Notes under the pieces: model-generated
Seen by the model: the letters and a program-made list of their open reading frames with translations, nothing else
Database searches by the model: none
Told to the model about the DNA's origin: nothing
Made by a program: the position numbers and the translations under genes
Shown: in pieces, positions 1-5,617 of the stretch
Layout: each line of letters begins with the position of its first letter
Position numbering within the stretch: position 1 is the stretch's first letter
DNA from: Oscillospiraceae bacterium
Lineage (GTDB): Bacteria > Bacillota > Clostridia > Oscillospirales > Acutalibacteraceae
NCBI GenBank assembly: GCA_031283835.1
Contig: JAITBA010000036.1
Span: 1-5,617, forward strand
Reading direction: 5' to 3'
Length of the DNA: 5,617 bases

Positions 1-635
1 CCGCCGCCGGGGAGGATCTGACCAACGGGTTCCGGAGGCAGGGGTTGCACCAGAACGCCGGCGTTGGTCAGGTCCACAGGCACATCTTCAAGGTAGGGCG
101 TGTCGCCGTAGTCATACTCATTCGAGAGGAAAATTTTGCCGCCGGGCGCAGCATAGGGCGCGGCATCGTTGACCTGGAACGTGAGCTGCAAAATTTGCGT
201 TTCGGGGCCCTCAAAAGCCGGGAGCGCGCCGCCCTGGGGCAGAGACGCCCATTGCACAACGGCAGCGGCGTAATTTTCTTTTTGGGCGACGGACATGCCT
301 GCGGGGAACTTGCCGGTTTCGCTTGCGTCGGCAATGCGGAAGCCGTACAAGCCGTCCGTCAGCAGGTCTTGCCGCTGGGTTTGCGCCTGCAGCAACGTAA
401 AACAGGCTTTGTCGTAGAGCAAATAAAACCGCAGCGCGCTGGGGCGATACGCCCCCTCCGCCGCAACCCAAACGTCGAGCGTAAACGTGCTGCCCCGGCC
501 CAGTGCTTCCTTGCTGGCTGTCAGGCGGTAGAGCAGTTTTGCGTCCGCCGCGTACCCCGGCAGGGCCGCCGCAAAGACCCCCGTCAGCAGCAGCGCCGCG
601 CACAGGGCCAAAAGCATTCGTTTGCAACGCCTCAT
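1..635 (-). CDS. Exported protein with cohesin-like domain (3' end outside window)
   Basis: The frame opens at ATG 635-633 and stays open to the left edge, giving 211 visible residues with no stop. An in-frame TAA lies about 24 bases upstream, so ATG 635 is the first possible start. Residues 1-30 form a clear Sec signal peptide: a basic n-region (MRRCKR), a hydrophobic core of Leu/Ala (8-25) and a likely signal-peptidase site near GYA-A-D (29/30). There is no lipobox. Residues about 36-200 look like a beta-sandwich of the cohesin/carbohydrate-binding superfamily: a G-x-x-F-T-L strand near 47-53, the pattern FYLLYD at 70-75, an I-L-Q-L-T-F strand near 148-153 and a closing N-x-G-V-L-V strand at 191-196. 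A Pro/Gly-rich stretch (199-211) looks like a linker to further domains. The cohesin assignment rests on remembered family patterns only; another Ig-like surface domain is possible. It lies 93 bp downstream of the permease gene on the same strand and could be read through from it or from its own promoter. Confidence 0.8.
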   Translation of the reverse strand, partial: MRRCKRMLLALCAALLLTGVFAAALPGYAADAKLLYRLTASKEALGRGSTFTLDVWVAAEGAYRPSALRFYLLYDKACFTLLQAQTQRQDLLTDGLYGFRIADASETGKFPAGMSVAQKENYAAAVVQWASLPQGGALPAFEGPETQILQLTFQVNDAAPYAAPGGKIFLSNEYDYGDTPYLEDVPVDLTNAGVLVQPLPPEPVGQILPGG

Positions 636-646
636 ACTTTCGCCCG

Positions 647-653
647 CCCCTTT
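647..653 (-). promoter_or_regulatory. Probable ribosome binding site of the exported protein
   Basis: On the minus strand AAAGGGG lies 11 bases before ATG 635. It is a weaker and more distant Shine-Dalgarno match than those of the two ABC genes, but it is the only purine-rich candidate before this start. The second in-frame ATG (codon 7) has none. Confidence 0.5.
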
Positions 654-658
654 CTTTC

Positions 659-686
659 TTTATTGAAAACGCAAAGCCCATGCCAA
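659..686 (-). promoter_or_regulatory. Possible sigma-70/SigA promoter for the exported protein
   Basis: On the minus strand TTGGCA (681-686, five of six matches to TTGACA) is followed after 16 bases by AATAAA (659-664, four of six matches to TATAAT). Transcription would start near 652, leaving a very short leader before ATG 635. The match is moderate, and read-through from the ABC operon is an alternative. Confidence 0.35.
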
Positions 687-708
687 CACACAGCGAAGCG
701 ACGGAGCC

Positions 709-721
709 GCACCGCAGGTGC
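709..721 (-). other. Small hairpin just after the permease stop codon
   Basis: GCACC and GGTGC form a perfect 5-bp stem with a 3-base loop, starting about 8 bases after the permease TAA (731-729). No T-tract follows on the minus strand, so it does not qualify as a normal intrinsic terminator. It may only protect the 3' end or be chance. Confidence 0.25.
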
Positions 722-728
722 CAGCCGG

Positions 729-3700
729 TTACTCAACGCTTTTTAGAGCTTCTACCATATTAATTTCCTTGATTTTTTTGTGCATGAGCGCGTTGATGAG
801 CAGGGCAAAAACGGCGGTGATGATGGCGGCGGCCATGAAGTTGTTGGGGGCCAGGGTGCGCACGAACATCATGCTTTCGATCTCGGCGGTGCGGATAACG
901 AAACCGTGAATGGGCACGCCCAGCGCCAGGCCGCCCAAAATCCCCAGAATGGTGATGATAATGTTCTCGCGATAGATGAACATATCGGCTTCGTTGTCGT
1001 AGAAACCCAGCACCTTGATAGTGGCCAACTCACGGATGCGCTCGTAGATGTTGATGTTGTTTAGGTTATAGAGCACAACAAAGGCAAGGGCGCCGGCGGC
1101 CACGGTGAACACCGCCACGATTACGTTGCGCATGATGTTGATCATGCTGCCCACGCTGTCAATAATGCTCTGGTTATAGACGACGGTAATGACCTCCGCT
1201 GTGTCGCCTAGGTCGCGGCCCAATTGGGCACGGGCCTCCTTGGCTTCGTTGACCACTTTGTCGCTGCCGGTGCTTTTGCTCAGGGCCGGGTTGAGCTTGA
1301 GCAGCACCACGTTGTAGGTCGTTTCCTCAATACCAAAATATTTTTCGAACACCGGCGGGGTCATATAAATATAATGATACACGTAGTTGCGGGTGATGCC
1401 GGCCACGGGAATGTCCGCCTTCATGCCGCCGGATTGGATGGTGATGGTGTCGCCTTTTTTTAGGTTCATCACTTCGGCGGTTTTGCCATTGATATAGACC
1501 CCTTCGTCCGTCACGTCGACGACTTTACCGGTTTTATCATCCTTGAGCGTGACGAAGTTGGGAATTTTTTCCCGGTTATCGGGCACGGCCACGGTCACTT
1601 CAATTTGCCGCCCGAAGGCTTCGGTGCCCGCATACATGGACTTCATGTAGACCGGCAGAACGTCGTCGATGCGGCCGGGCTGGTTAAAGACGCTGAGCAC
1701 CTGCGCGTCGCCCGTGTGTATGGGGGCCTGGAGCAGAGCCTGGCCGTCGAAGCGCATGACGCTATCGGGGCCAAACTGCTTGGGCAGCATGGTGCCGATG
1801 GAGTTGCCGATGCCAAAGCCTGTTAGCAGCAGCGCCGTGCAGCCCATGATGCCCGCGAAAGTCATAAAAAAGCGCTTTTTGTTGCGCATTAGGTTGCGCA
1901 CGGTCACTTTGCCGTTAAAGCCCAGGCGGTTCCACACGCCGGGCAGCAGTTCGAGAAACACGCGCTTGCCGGCCTTGGGGGCTTTGGGGCGCAGCAACTG
2001 CGCCGGGCGATTTTGCAGTTCCCGCAGCACCGAGAAAATCACGGCGCCAACTGTGGATATCAACGCCGCCGCAAGGCCAAAAAGCGCGGTGCCCGCAAAA
2101 AAACCGGGGTGCATGGTGGGGATGAGGTATAGGATGCTGTAGGCCTTAAAAATGGCGATGGGGATGAGACTGAAACCCAGCGCCGTGCCCAGCACGCAGC
2201 CCAGCACCCCCGCCGTGAAGGCGTAGAAGAGGTACTTGAACGCAATGGCGCGGGCAGTGTAACCCGCGGCCTTGAGCACGCCCAGCTGCATGCGCTCATC
2301 CTCCACCATGCGGGTCATGGTGGTGAGCGACACCAGCGCGGCAATGAGGAAGAACAGCGCGGGGAACACCAGCGCGAAGGCCTGCATGTTGTCGGCGGTG
2401 TCGCCGTAGTTGGTGTAGCCCGCGAAGGTGTCGCGGTTGGTGGCGATCCACTGGGCGTTGGGCAGGGCGGCCATCTGGTTTTCGGCGCGGCGAATCTGCC
2501 GCTCGCCGTCAGCGACTTTTTGGTCATATTCCGCCACGCCCGCGGCATATTCCGCGTCGGCGGTTTTGGCTCGCGACTGTGCGCCGGCCAATTCCTGTCT
2601 GGCTTTTTTCAGCTCTCGTGCCAAGGTTTCTTCGCCTTCCGCAATTTGGGCGGGGGTGGCGTCGATTTGGGCTTTGGCGGCTGAAAGTTTGGCGCGGGCG
2701 GCCGGCAGCTCTCTTTCGGCCTTTGCAATCTCGTCTTTGCCCGCGGCCAGTTTTGCTTCCGCTCCGGTCAATTCTTTGTAGGCTGCGTCAAGCTCCTTTT
2801 TGGCGGCGGTCAGTTCCACCGAACCCTTCTCAAATTCTTCCAGCTTTTTGATTTCTTTTTCAGCGGCTGCCAGCTCTTTTTTGCCGTCCTCAATCTGCTT
2901 GAGCCCGTCGGCCAAAGCGATTTCTTGGCCGGCCAGGTCTTCGTCCGCGTCGGCAAGGTTTGCCTGCATGCCCTCCAGGGTCAAATCCGATTCGTTCATA
3001 GGAAAATACTTTGCAAGGATGGACAGGGCGTTTTTGATGCGCTGCGGGTCGCCGCTATCGACAGCCTGGTGTGCCACGCGCAGGGCGCTTTTGTAGACCG
3101 CGATGCCCAGCTTTGCAATTTCGTAGCTATTCTGCGCGACTTCGAGTTTGTTTTTGCCTTCTTCGTATTCTTGGCGAGCGTTGGGGTGCAAATCAACAAT
3201 CTTCTTGGCCTCAAGATATTCCGCCAGGCCTTTGTTATATTTTTTTAATCCTGCGTTGTATTCTTTTAGTCCCGCTTCGTATTGCGCTTTGCCCGTTTCA
3301 TACTCTTTTTTGCCCGCAAGATATTTTGCGTTGCTTGCGTCATAGAGCGCTTTGCCCGCGGTGTATTCTTTTTGTCCCGCCGTCAGTTCTTGTTTGGCCG
3401 CATCAATTTGCGCAAGGCCTTTGGCTTCCTCCGCGGCAATTTGCGCGGGGGCCTCCGCCACCCTTTTTTTTAGGTAGGCAATGTCTTCCTCGGCTTTTTT
3501 GAGCTTGGCCAGCCCGTCTGTTTTGGCCTGCTTCAGTTCCAGCCGGCCCTTTTCAATCAGCGGCTGGTAGTAATCCTGCAAACGATCCACGCGTTCCTTT
3601 ACGATAGGCAAGGCCGCCTGCTCCAGGTTTTCGCGCACGCGGCGCACGGCGTCGTTGTAGGCGTCCGTGTAGGCCTCCAGACCCTCGGTGCCCTGCGCGC

Positions 3701-4391
3701 CCACATAAAGCGTGGTATAATAATCAACTTTGAAGGCGCTGTCGGGGATGTAGATATAGCCGCTCAACTCGCCGCCGCCCGCCTGCGAAGCCCCCAGCTC
3801 CATTGAGACGAACTCCGGGGTGTGCACCACGCCCACCACAGTATACAGCTCAGACTGCACTGTGTCGAGCAAATTCTCGTGGTCGCCCTTGATCAGAATA
3901 TTCTGGCGCAGGGCGTAGTGGTTTTTGTCCATTTGGTTTTCGTAGGCGCTCACCACACACTCGTTGGGTTTTTGGGGCCATGTGCCGTCCACCAGGGTGA
4001 GCTGGTTGCGCCGGTCCTCGCTAACGTTTTGGAAGTCGTAGCCGATAATGCGCATAACATAGGCTGTACCGGTCAAGCCCTGCTCCATGTCCCCGTCGGT
4101 TTTGTAGAGCACGCCGTCGATGGAGCGGGAGGGGGTGACGCTGGCCACGCCCGGCAGCGCCTGCACGGCCTGCACGTCATTTTCGTCGAAGCCAACGGTG
4201 CTTTGCACCACCACGTCCGCCAGCTTGTGTTCCTGATAAAATTGGTCGGCCGCAACCTTCATGTTGGGCGAAACCGCCTTGAGCCCCGCATAAAAGCCTA
4301 CCCCCAGCGCAACAATAATCACGATGGAAACAAAGCGCGAAAGCGTCTTGCGGATGGCGCGCAGGGTGTCGCGGAATAATGCTTTGGTCAT
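729..4391 (-). CDS. ABC transporter permease, double FtsX-like, with long coiled-coil arm
   Basis: This is the membrane subunit of a MacB/FtsX-type (type VII) ABC system, 1220 residues, and a complete two-half permease in one chain. Predicted membrane segments by eye: TM1 19-38, TM2 669-690, TM3 719-741, TM4 763-787, TM5 841-862, TM6 1087-1108, TM7 1142-1165, TM8 1184-1203. Extracellular parts are 39-668 and 863-1086. The first holds a MacB-like domain (39-237), then a coiled-coil hairpin (about 238-645) with a tip near 401-480. Both halves carry the cytoplasmic FtsX coupling motif: ERMQLGVLKAAGY (699-711) and ERIRELATIKVLGFY (1117-1131). The first half ends in LLRPKAPKAGKR (799-810) and the second in MVEALKSVE (1212-1220), the usual endings of such halves. 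The start is firm: ATG 4391 has AGGAGG 5 bases upstream. Its ATPase is encoded 93 bp upstream. In the known FtsX family such proteins export lipids or peptides or pass ATPase-driven movement to cell-wall enzymes; the substrate here cannot be told from sequence. Confidence 0.95.
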   Translation of the reverse strand: MTKALFRDTLRAIRKTLSRFVSIVIIVALGVGFYAGLKAVSPNMKVAADQFYQEHKLADVVVQSTVGFDENDVQAVQALPGVASVTPSRSIDGVLYKTDGDMEQGLTGTAYVMRIIGYDFQNVSEDRRNQLTLVDGTWPQKPNECVVSAYENQMDKNHYALRQNILIKGDHENLLDTVQSELYTVVGVVHTPEFVSMELGASQAGGGELSGYIYIPDSAFKVDYYTTLYVGAQGTEGLEAYTDAYNDAVRRVRENLEQAALPIVKERVDRLQDYYQPLIEKGRLELKQAKTDGLAKLKKAEEDIAYLKKRVAEAPAQIAAEEAKGLAQIDAAKQELTAGQKEYTAGKALYDASNAKYLAGKKEYETGKAQYEAGLKEYNAGLKKYNKGLAEYLEAKKIVDLHPNARQEYEEGKNKLEVAQNSYEIAKLGIAVYKSALRVAHQAVDSGDPQRIKNALSILAKYFPMNESDLTLEGMQANLADADEDLAGQEIALADGLKQIEDGKKELAAAEKEIKKLEEFEKGSVELTAAKKELDAAYKELTGAEAKLAAGKDEIAKAERELPAARAKLSAAKAQIDATPAQIAEGEETLARELKKARQELAGAQSRAKTADAEYAAGVAEYDQKVADGERQIRRAENQMAALPNAQWIATNRDTFAGYTNYGDTADNMQAFALVFPALFFLIAALVSLTTMTRMVEDERMQLGVLKAAGYTARAIAFKYLFYAFTAGVLGCVLGTALGFSLIPIAIFKAYSILYLIPTMHPGFFAGTALFGLAAALISTVGAVIFSVLRELQNRPAQLLRPKAPKAGKRVFLELLPGVWNRLGFNGKVTVRNLMRNKKRFFMTFAGIMGCTALLLTGFGIGNSIGTMLPKQFGPDSVMRFDGQALLQAPIHTGDAQVLSVFNQPGRIDDVLPVYMKSMYAGTEAFGRQIEVTVAVPDNREKIPNFVTLKDDKTGKVVDVTDEGVYINGKTAEVMNLKKGDTITIQSGGMKADIPVAGITRNYVYHYIYMTPPVFEKYFGIEETTYNVVLLKLNPALSKSTGSDKVVNEAKEARAQLGRDLGDTAEVITVVYNQSIIDSVGSMINIMRNVIVAVFTVAAGALAFVVLYNLNNINIYERIRELATIKVLGFYDNEADMFIYRENIIITILGILGGLALGVPIHGFVIRTAEIESMMFVRTLAPNNFMAAAIITAVFALLINALMHKKIKEINMVEALKSVE
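2622..2831 (-). repeat. Ten-heptad Leu/Ile-Ala coiled-coil repeat (return helix of arm)
   Basis: Permease residues 521-590 form ten consecutive heptads. Leu or Ile falls at exactly every seventh residue (527, 534, 541, 548, 555, 562, 569, 576, 583, 590), and a small residue (Ala, Gly or Thr) falls three residues after each of them (530, 537, 544, 551, 558, 565, 572, 579, 586). This gives alternating large and small core layers, as in tightly packed antiparallel coils. At DNA level it is a diverged 21-base periodicity. Confidence 0.8.
3213..3380 (-). repeat. Eight-heptad Tyr-Gly coiled-coil repeat (outgoing helix of arm)
   Basis: Permease residues 338-393 are eight consecutive heptads of the form [ATK]-G-x-x-x-Y-x. 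Tyrosine recurs at 343, 350, 357, 364, 371, 378, 385 and 392 without exception. Glycine recurs at 339, 346, 360, 367, 374, 381 and 388, with Ser353 as the one substitute. The DNA shows an imperfect 21-base tandem repeat. Similar Tyr/Gly heptads occur in the extracellular segments of other Gram-positive membrane proteins such as the YhgE/Pip type (known from the family, not tested here). Confidence 0.85.
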
Positions 4392-4396
4392 AGTGA

Positions 4397-4402
4397 CCTC
4401 CT
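4397..4402 (-). promoter_or_regulatory. Ribosome binding site of the permease gene
   Basis: A perfect AGGAGG on the minus strand lies 5 bases before ATG 4391 and fixes that start. It gives the permease its own initiation site instead of coupling to the ATPase stop 93 bases upstream. Confidence 0.9.
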
Positions 4403-4447
4403 AAAATTACTCAAAGCGCTGTGAGGAACGCATGCAATTGGCTTGTG

Positions 4448-4462
4448 TGTGCCGCGGGCACA
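4448..4462 (-). other. Hairpin in the ATPase-permease gap
   Basis: TGTGCC and GGCACA form a perfect 6-bp stem with a 3-base loop, 22 bases after the ATPase TAG. No T-tract follows and I see no convincing promoter in the gap, so the two genes are most likely on one message with this as an intercistronic structure. Confidence 0.4.
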
Positions 4463-4484
4463 ACTCGCGCCGCACCGCCCGAAG

Positions 4485-5186
4485 CTACCACTCCAGCTCT
4501 TCCACGTCGATGGGCTTTTTGTTGCGGGTGACGTCGTAGATTTTGCCGCTGCGCATGCGGATAACGCGGTCGGCGATAGGTTCAAGGGCGCCGTTGTGGG
4601 TGATAACGATGACGGTGGTGCCGGTGTCGCGGCAGGTTTTTTGCAGCAGCTTGAGGATCTGTTTGCCGGTGCTATAATCCAGCGCGCCGGTGGGCTCGTC
4701 GCACAGCAGCAGGCGGGGGTTTTTGGCCAGAGCACGGGCAATAGACACCCGCTGCTGTTCGCCGCCAGAAAGTTGGGCGGGAAAGTTGTGCAGTCGTTCG
4801 CTCAGACCCACTTGTTGCAGCACGTCGTGCGGGGCGTGGGGGTTCAGGCTCAACTGCGTGGCAATTTCCACGTTTTCGAGCGCGGTGAGGTTGGGAATGA
4901 GGTTGTAGAACTGAAACACGAAGCCCACCTGGTTGCGGCGGTATTCGATTAGCTTGCGGTTGCTAAAGTGGGTGATCTCGTCGCCATCCACAAACACCTG
5001 GCCATCGCTGGCGCTATCCATGCCGCCCAAAATATTGAGCACCGTGGTTTTGCCCGCGCCGGAGGAACCGACGATCAGCGCCAATTCACCCTCTTCAATT
5101 TCAAAATCCACGCCGTCCACCGCGTTGATTTTGACCTCGCCCATAACATACTGTTTAGAAACATCCCGGAATTCGATGAAGCTCAA
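4485..5186 (-). CDS. ABC transporter ATP-binding protein, MacB/LolD type
   Basis: This cytoplasmic ATPase of 233 residues powers the neighbouring permease. All motifs are intact: aromatic A-loop Tyr13, Walker A GSSGAGKT (40-47, Lys46), Q-loop Gln92, signature LSGGEQQRV (139-147), Walker B LLLCDE (159-164, catalytic Glu164), D-loop ALD (168-170) and H-loop His197. The DEPTGALD form and the length are typical of ATPases partnering FtsX-like permeases in Gram-positive bacteria. The start is TTG 5186-5184, 8 bases after a perfect AGGAGG. A TGA occurs in frame just upstream of the Shine-Dalgarno, and the first internal Met (residue 15) would remove the A-loop tyrosine, so TTG is preferred. The last 15 residues, rich in Lys and Glu, extend past the core fold. 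The family predicts that two copies bind one permease chain. A specific gene name cannot be given, since substrate-specific members look alike. Confidence 0.96.
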   Translation of the reverse strand: MSFIEFRDVSKQYVMGEVKINAVDGVDFEIEEGELALIVGSSGAGKTTVLNILGGMDSASDGQVFVDGDEITHFSNRKLIEYRRNQVGFVFQFYNLIPNLTALENVEIATQLSLNPHAPHDVLQQVGLSERLHNFPAQLSGGEQQRVSIARALAKNPRLLLCDEPTGALDYSTGKQILKLLQKTCRDTGTTVIVITHNGALEPIADRVIRMRSGKIYDVTRNKKPIDVEELEW

Positions 5187-5194
5187 GGCGGCAT

Positions 5195-5200
5195 CCTCCT
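5195..5200 (-). promoter_or_regulatory. Ribosome binding site that decides the TTG start of the ATPase
   Basis: AGGAGG on the minus strand is spaced 8 bases from TTG 5186. An ATG touches it directly (5194-5192), but that frame stops after three codons, so the TTG is the only workable start for the ATPase. Confidence 0.88.
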
Positions 5201-5224
5201 GTAATCAAAAGTCATATACCATTA

Positions 5225-5253
5225 ATCTTACCAGATAATCAGTCGAGATACAA
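5225..5253 (-). promoter_or_regulatory. Probable promoter of the ABC operon (extended -10)
   Basis: On the minus strand the hexamer TTGTAT (5248-5253, weak, three of six) is followed after 17 bases by TAAGAT (5225-5230, four of six), preceded by the extended -10 element TGG (5231-5233). A-tracts lie immediately upstream, as in an UP element. Transcription would start near 5218, about 30 bases before the TTG start. The placement fits well; the hexamers alone are only fair. Confidence 0.5.
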
Positions 5254-5255
5254 GC

Positions 5256-5281
5256 TTTTTTTCCTCATTTTCTCATTTTTT
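5256..5281 (-). promoter_or_regulatory. Phased A-tracts and tandem 8-bp repeat upstream of the promoter
   Basis: Three runs of A on the minus strand (5276-5281, 5268-5271, 5256-5262) have centres about 9 and 10.5 bases apart, close to one helical turn. They abut the -35 hexamer. Within them AAAATGAG occurs twice in perfect tandem (5264-5279). This suggests bent DNA or an UP element, or less likely a repeated operator. Confidence 0.45.
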
Positions 5282-5287
5282 AACAGG

Positions 5288-5309
5288 CCTCCCCGGAAAC
5301 GCGGGGTGG
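5288..5309 (-). terminator. Hairpin after the glycosyltransferase gene, weak terminator candidate
   Basis: CCCCG and CGGGG (5291-5295 with 5302-5306) form a GC-only stem around a 6-base loop, extended by two more pairs beyond one mismatch. It begins about 9 bases after the glycosyltransferase TGA. The following minus-strand bases are A-rich, not T-rich, so it lacks the tract of a standard intrinsic terminator. It may act as a 3'-end stabiliser or with a termination factor. Confidence 0.3.
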
Positions 5310-5318
5310 TCGATTCCC

Positions 5319-5617
5319 TCACTGCCACAACGCCAAAAATTTTTCGGCTTCCGTTTCGTTGCCGGGCAGACCCTTCAGGTTTTGAATAAACTGTGCGCGC
5401 AAGGCCGGGGCTTCGAGCAGTTTTTGCACGGCTTCGGCAATGGACGCGGGTGCGATTTTGCACACAAGGCCTGTGCGGCCATCGTCAATCTGCTCCAACA
5501 CTGTGCCAAAGCGCGTGCAAATGATGGGCTTTTGCAGGGCCTTGGCTTCCTCGATGGCAATGCTTTTGCCCTCCCAGCGCGAAGGTTGCACATAGATTTT
5601 GCAGGCCCGCAGAGCAG
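5319..5617 (-). CDS. Glycosyltransferase, GT4-like, C-terminal part (5' end outside window)
   Basis: Only the last 98 residues are visible; the frame runs open to the right edge and ends at TGA 5321-5319. They match the end of the nucleotide-sugar binding domain of GT-B retaining glycosyltransferases: the segment VQPSRWEGKSIAIEEAKAL contains the E-x7-E pair (visible residues 15 and 23), followed by KPIICT, a G-x-V-x-E-Q-I turn and a D-G-x-T-G-L-V loop, then a C-terminal helix with the common PGNETEAEKF ending. Family members add sugars to lipids or polysaccharides at the inner face of the membrane, often for capsule, teichoic or exopolysaccharide. The acceptor and sugar cannot be told from this end. 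A GTG at 5591 and an out-of-frame ATG at 5593 are internal, not starts, because the upstream reading frame continues with family-like sequence. A promoter lies between it and the ABC genes, so a shared function is not implied. Confidence 0.88.
   Translation of the reverse strand, partial: ALRACKIYVQPSRWEGKSIAIEEAKALQKPIICTRFGTVLEQIDDGRTGLVCKIAPASIAEAVQKLLEAPALRAQFIQNLKGLPGNETEAEKFLALWQ

Noticed and set aside
211..681. Minus-strand open frame of 156 codons overlapping the exported-protein gene
   Set aside because: It is the same strand in another frame; its product is Arg/Gly/Pro-rich with no recognisable fold, while the overlapping frame gives a clean signal peptide and beta-sandwich pattern.
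45..746. Long plus-strand open frame of 233 codons opposite the exported-protein gene
   Set aside because: It is antisense to a gene with signal peptide and domain pattern, has no ribosome binding site, and its Arg/Gln/Gly-rich translation is typical of a GC-rich shadow frame.
3213..3380. Imperfect 21-base direct repeats considered as a CRISPR array or minisatellite
   Set aside because: There are no spacers, and the repeat length is exactly seven codons in frame with coding sequence, so it reflects protein heptads.
3822..4379. Plus-strand open frame of 185 codons opposite the permease N-terminus
   Set aside because: It is fully antisense to well-conserved permease coding sequence, His/Val-rich, and lacks a ribosome binding site.
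4392..4484. Separate promoter for the permease in the ATPase-permease gap
   Set aside because: TTGCAT occurs, but no acceptable -10 lies at 16-18 bases from it.
4443..4952. Plus-strand open frame of 169 codons opposite the ATPase
   Set aside because: It mirrors the conserved ATPase motifs on the other strand; there is no independent evidence for a gene.
5288..5309. Strong intrinsic terminator after the glycosyltransferase
   Set aside because: The hairpin is GC-rich but the following transcript is A-rich with no U-tract on either strand, so only a weak call is kept.

Overview
The window looks like chromosomal DNA of a moderately GC-rich Gram-positive anaerobe of the Clostridia, possibly in the Ruminococcaceae/Oscillospiraceae range. 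This is inferred from the strong AGGAGG ribosome binding sites, the TTG start, the very large one-chain FtsX-type permease with a coiled-coil arm (a type common in Bacillota), and the secreted protein with a cohesin-like domain. No marker gene fixes the species.

All four genes lie on the minus strand, so they are transcribed from right to left. In order of transcription they are: the C-terminal end of a family 4 glycosyltransferase (5617 to 5319, start outside the window); a 132-bp intergenic region with a hairpin, phased A-tracts and a plausible promoter; a MacB/LolD-type ABC ATPase of 233 residues (5186 to 4485, TTG start); a 93-bp gap with a small hairpin; a 1220-residue ABC permease (4391 to 729); a 93-bp gap with a small hairpin and a possible promoter; and the N-terminal 211 residues of an exported protein (635 to 1, running off the left edge). 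No intergenic stretch exceeds 300 bases. I saw no RNA gene, mobile element or CRISPR array.

The ATPase and permease form one two-gene ABC system. The permease carries two FtsX-like halves in one chain, so one permease should bind an ATPase dimer. Its first extracellular segment carries a coiled-coil hairpin of about 400 residues, with strikingly regular heptads: tyrosine alternating with glycine in one helix, leucine/isoleucine alternating with alanine/glycine in the other. Substrate and role are unknown. Export of a lipid or peptide, or FtsEX/MacB-like mechanical signalling across the envelope, are both possible. The glycosyltransferase and the exported protein may be neighbours only; each boundary has some sign of separate transcription.
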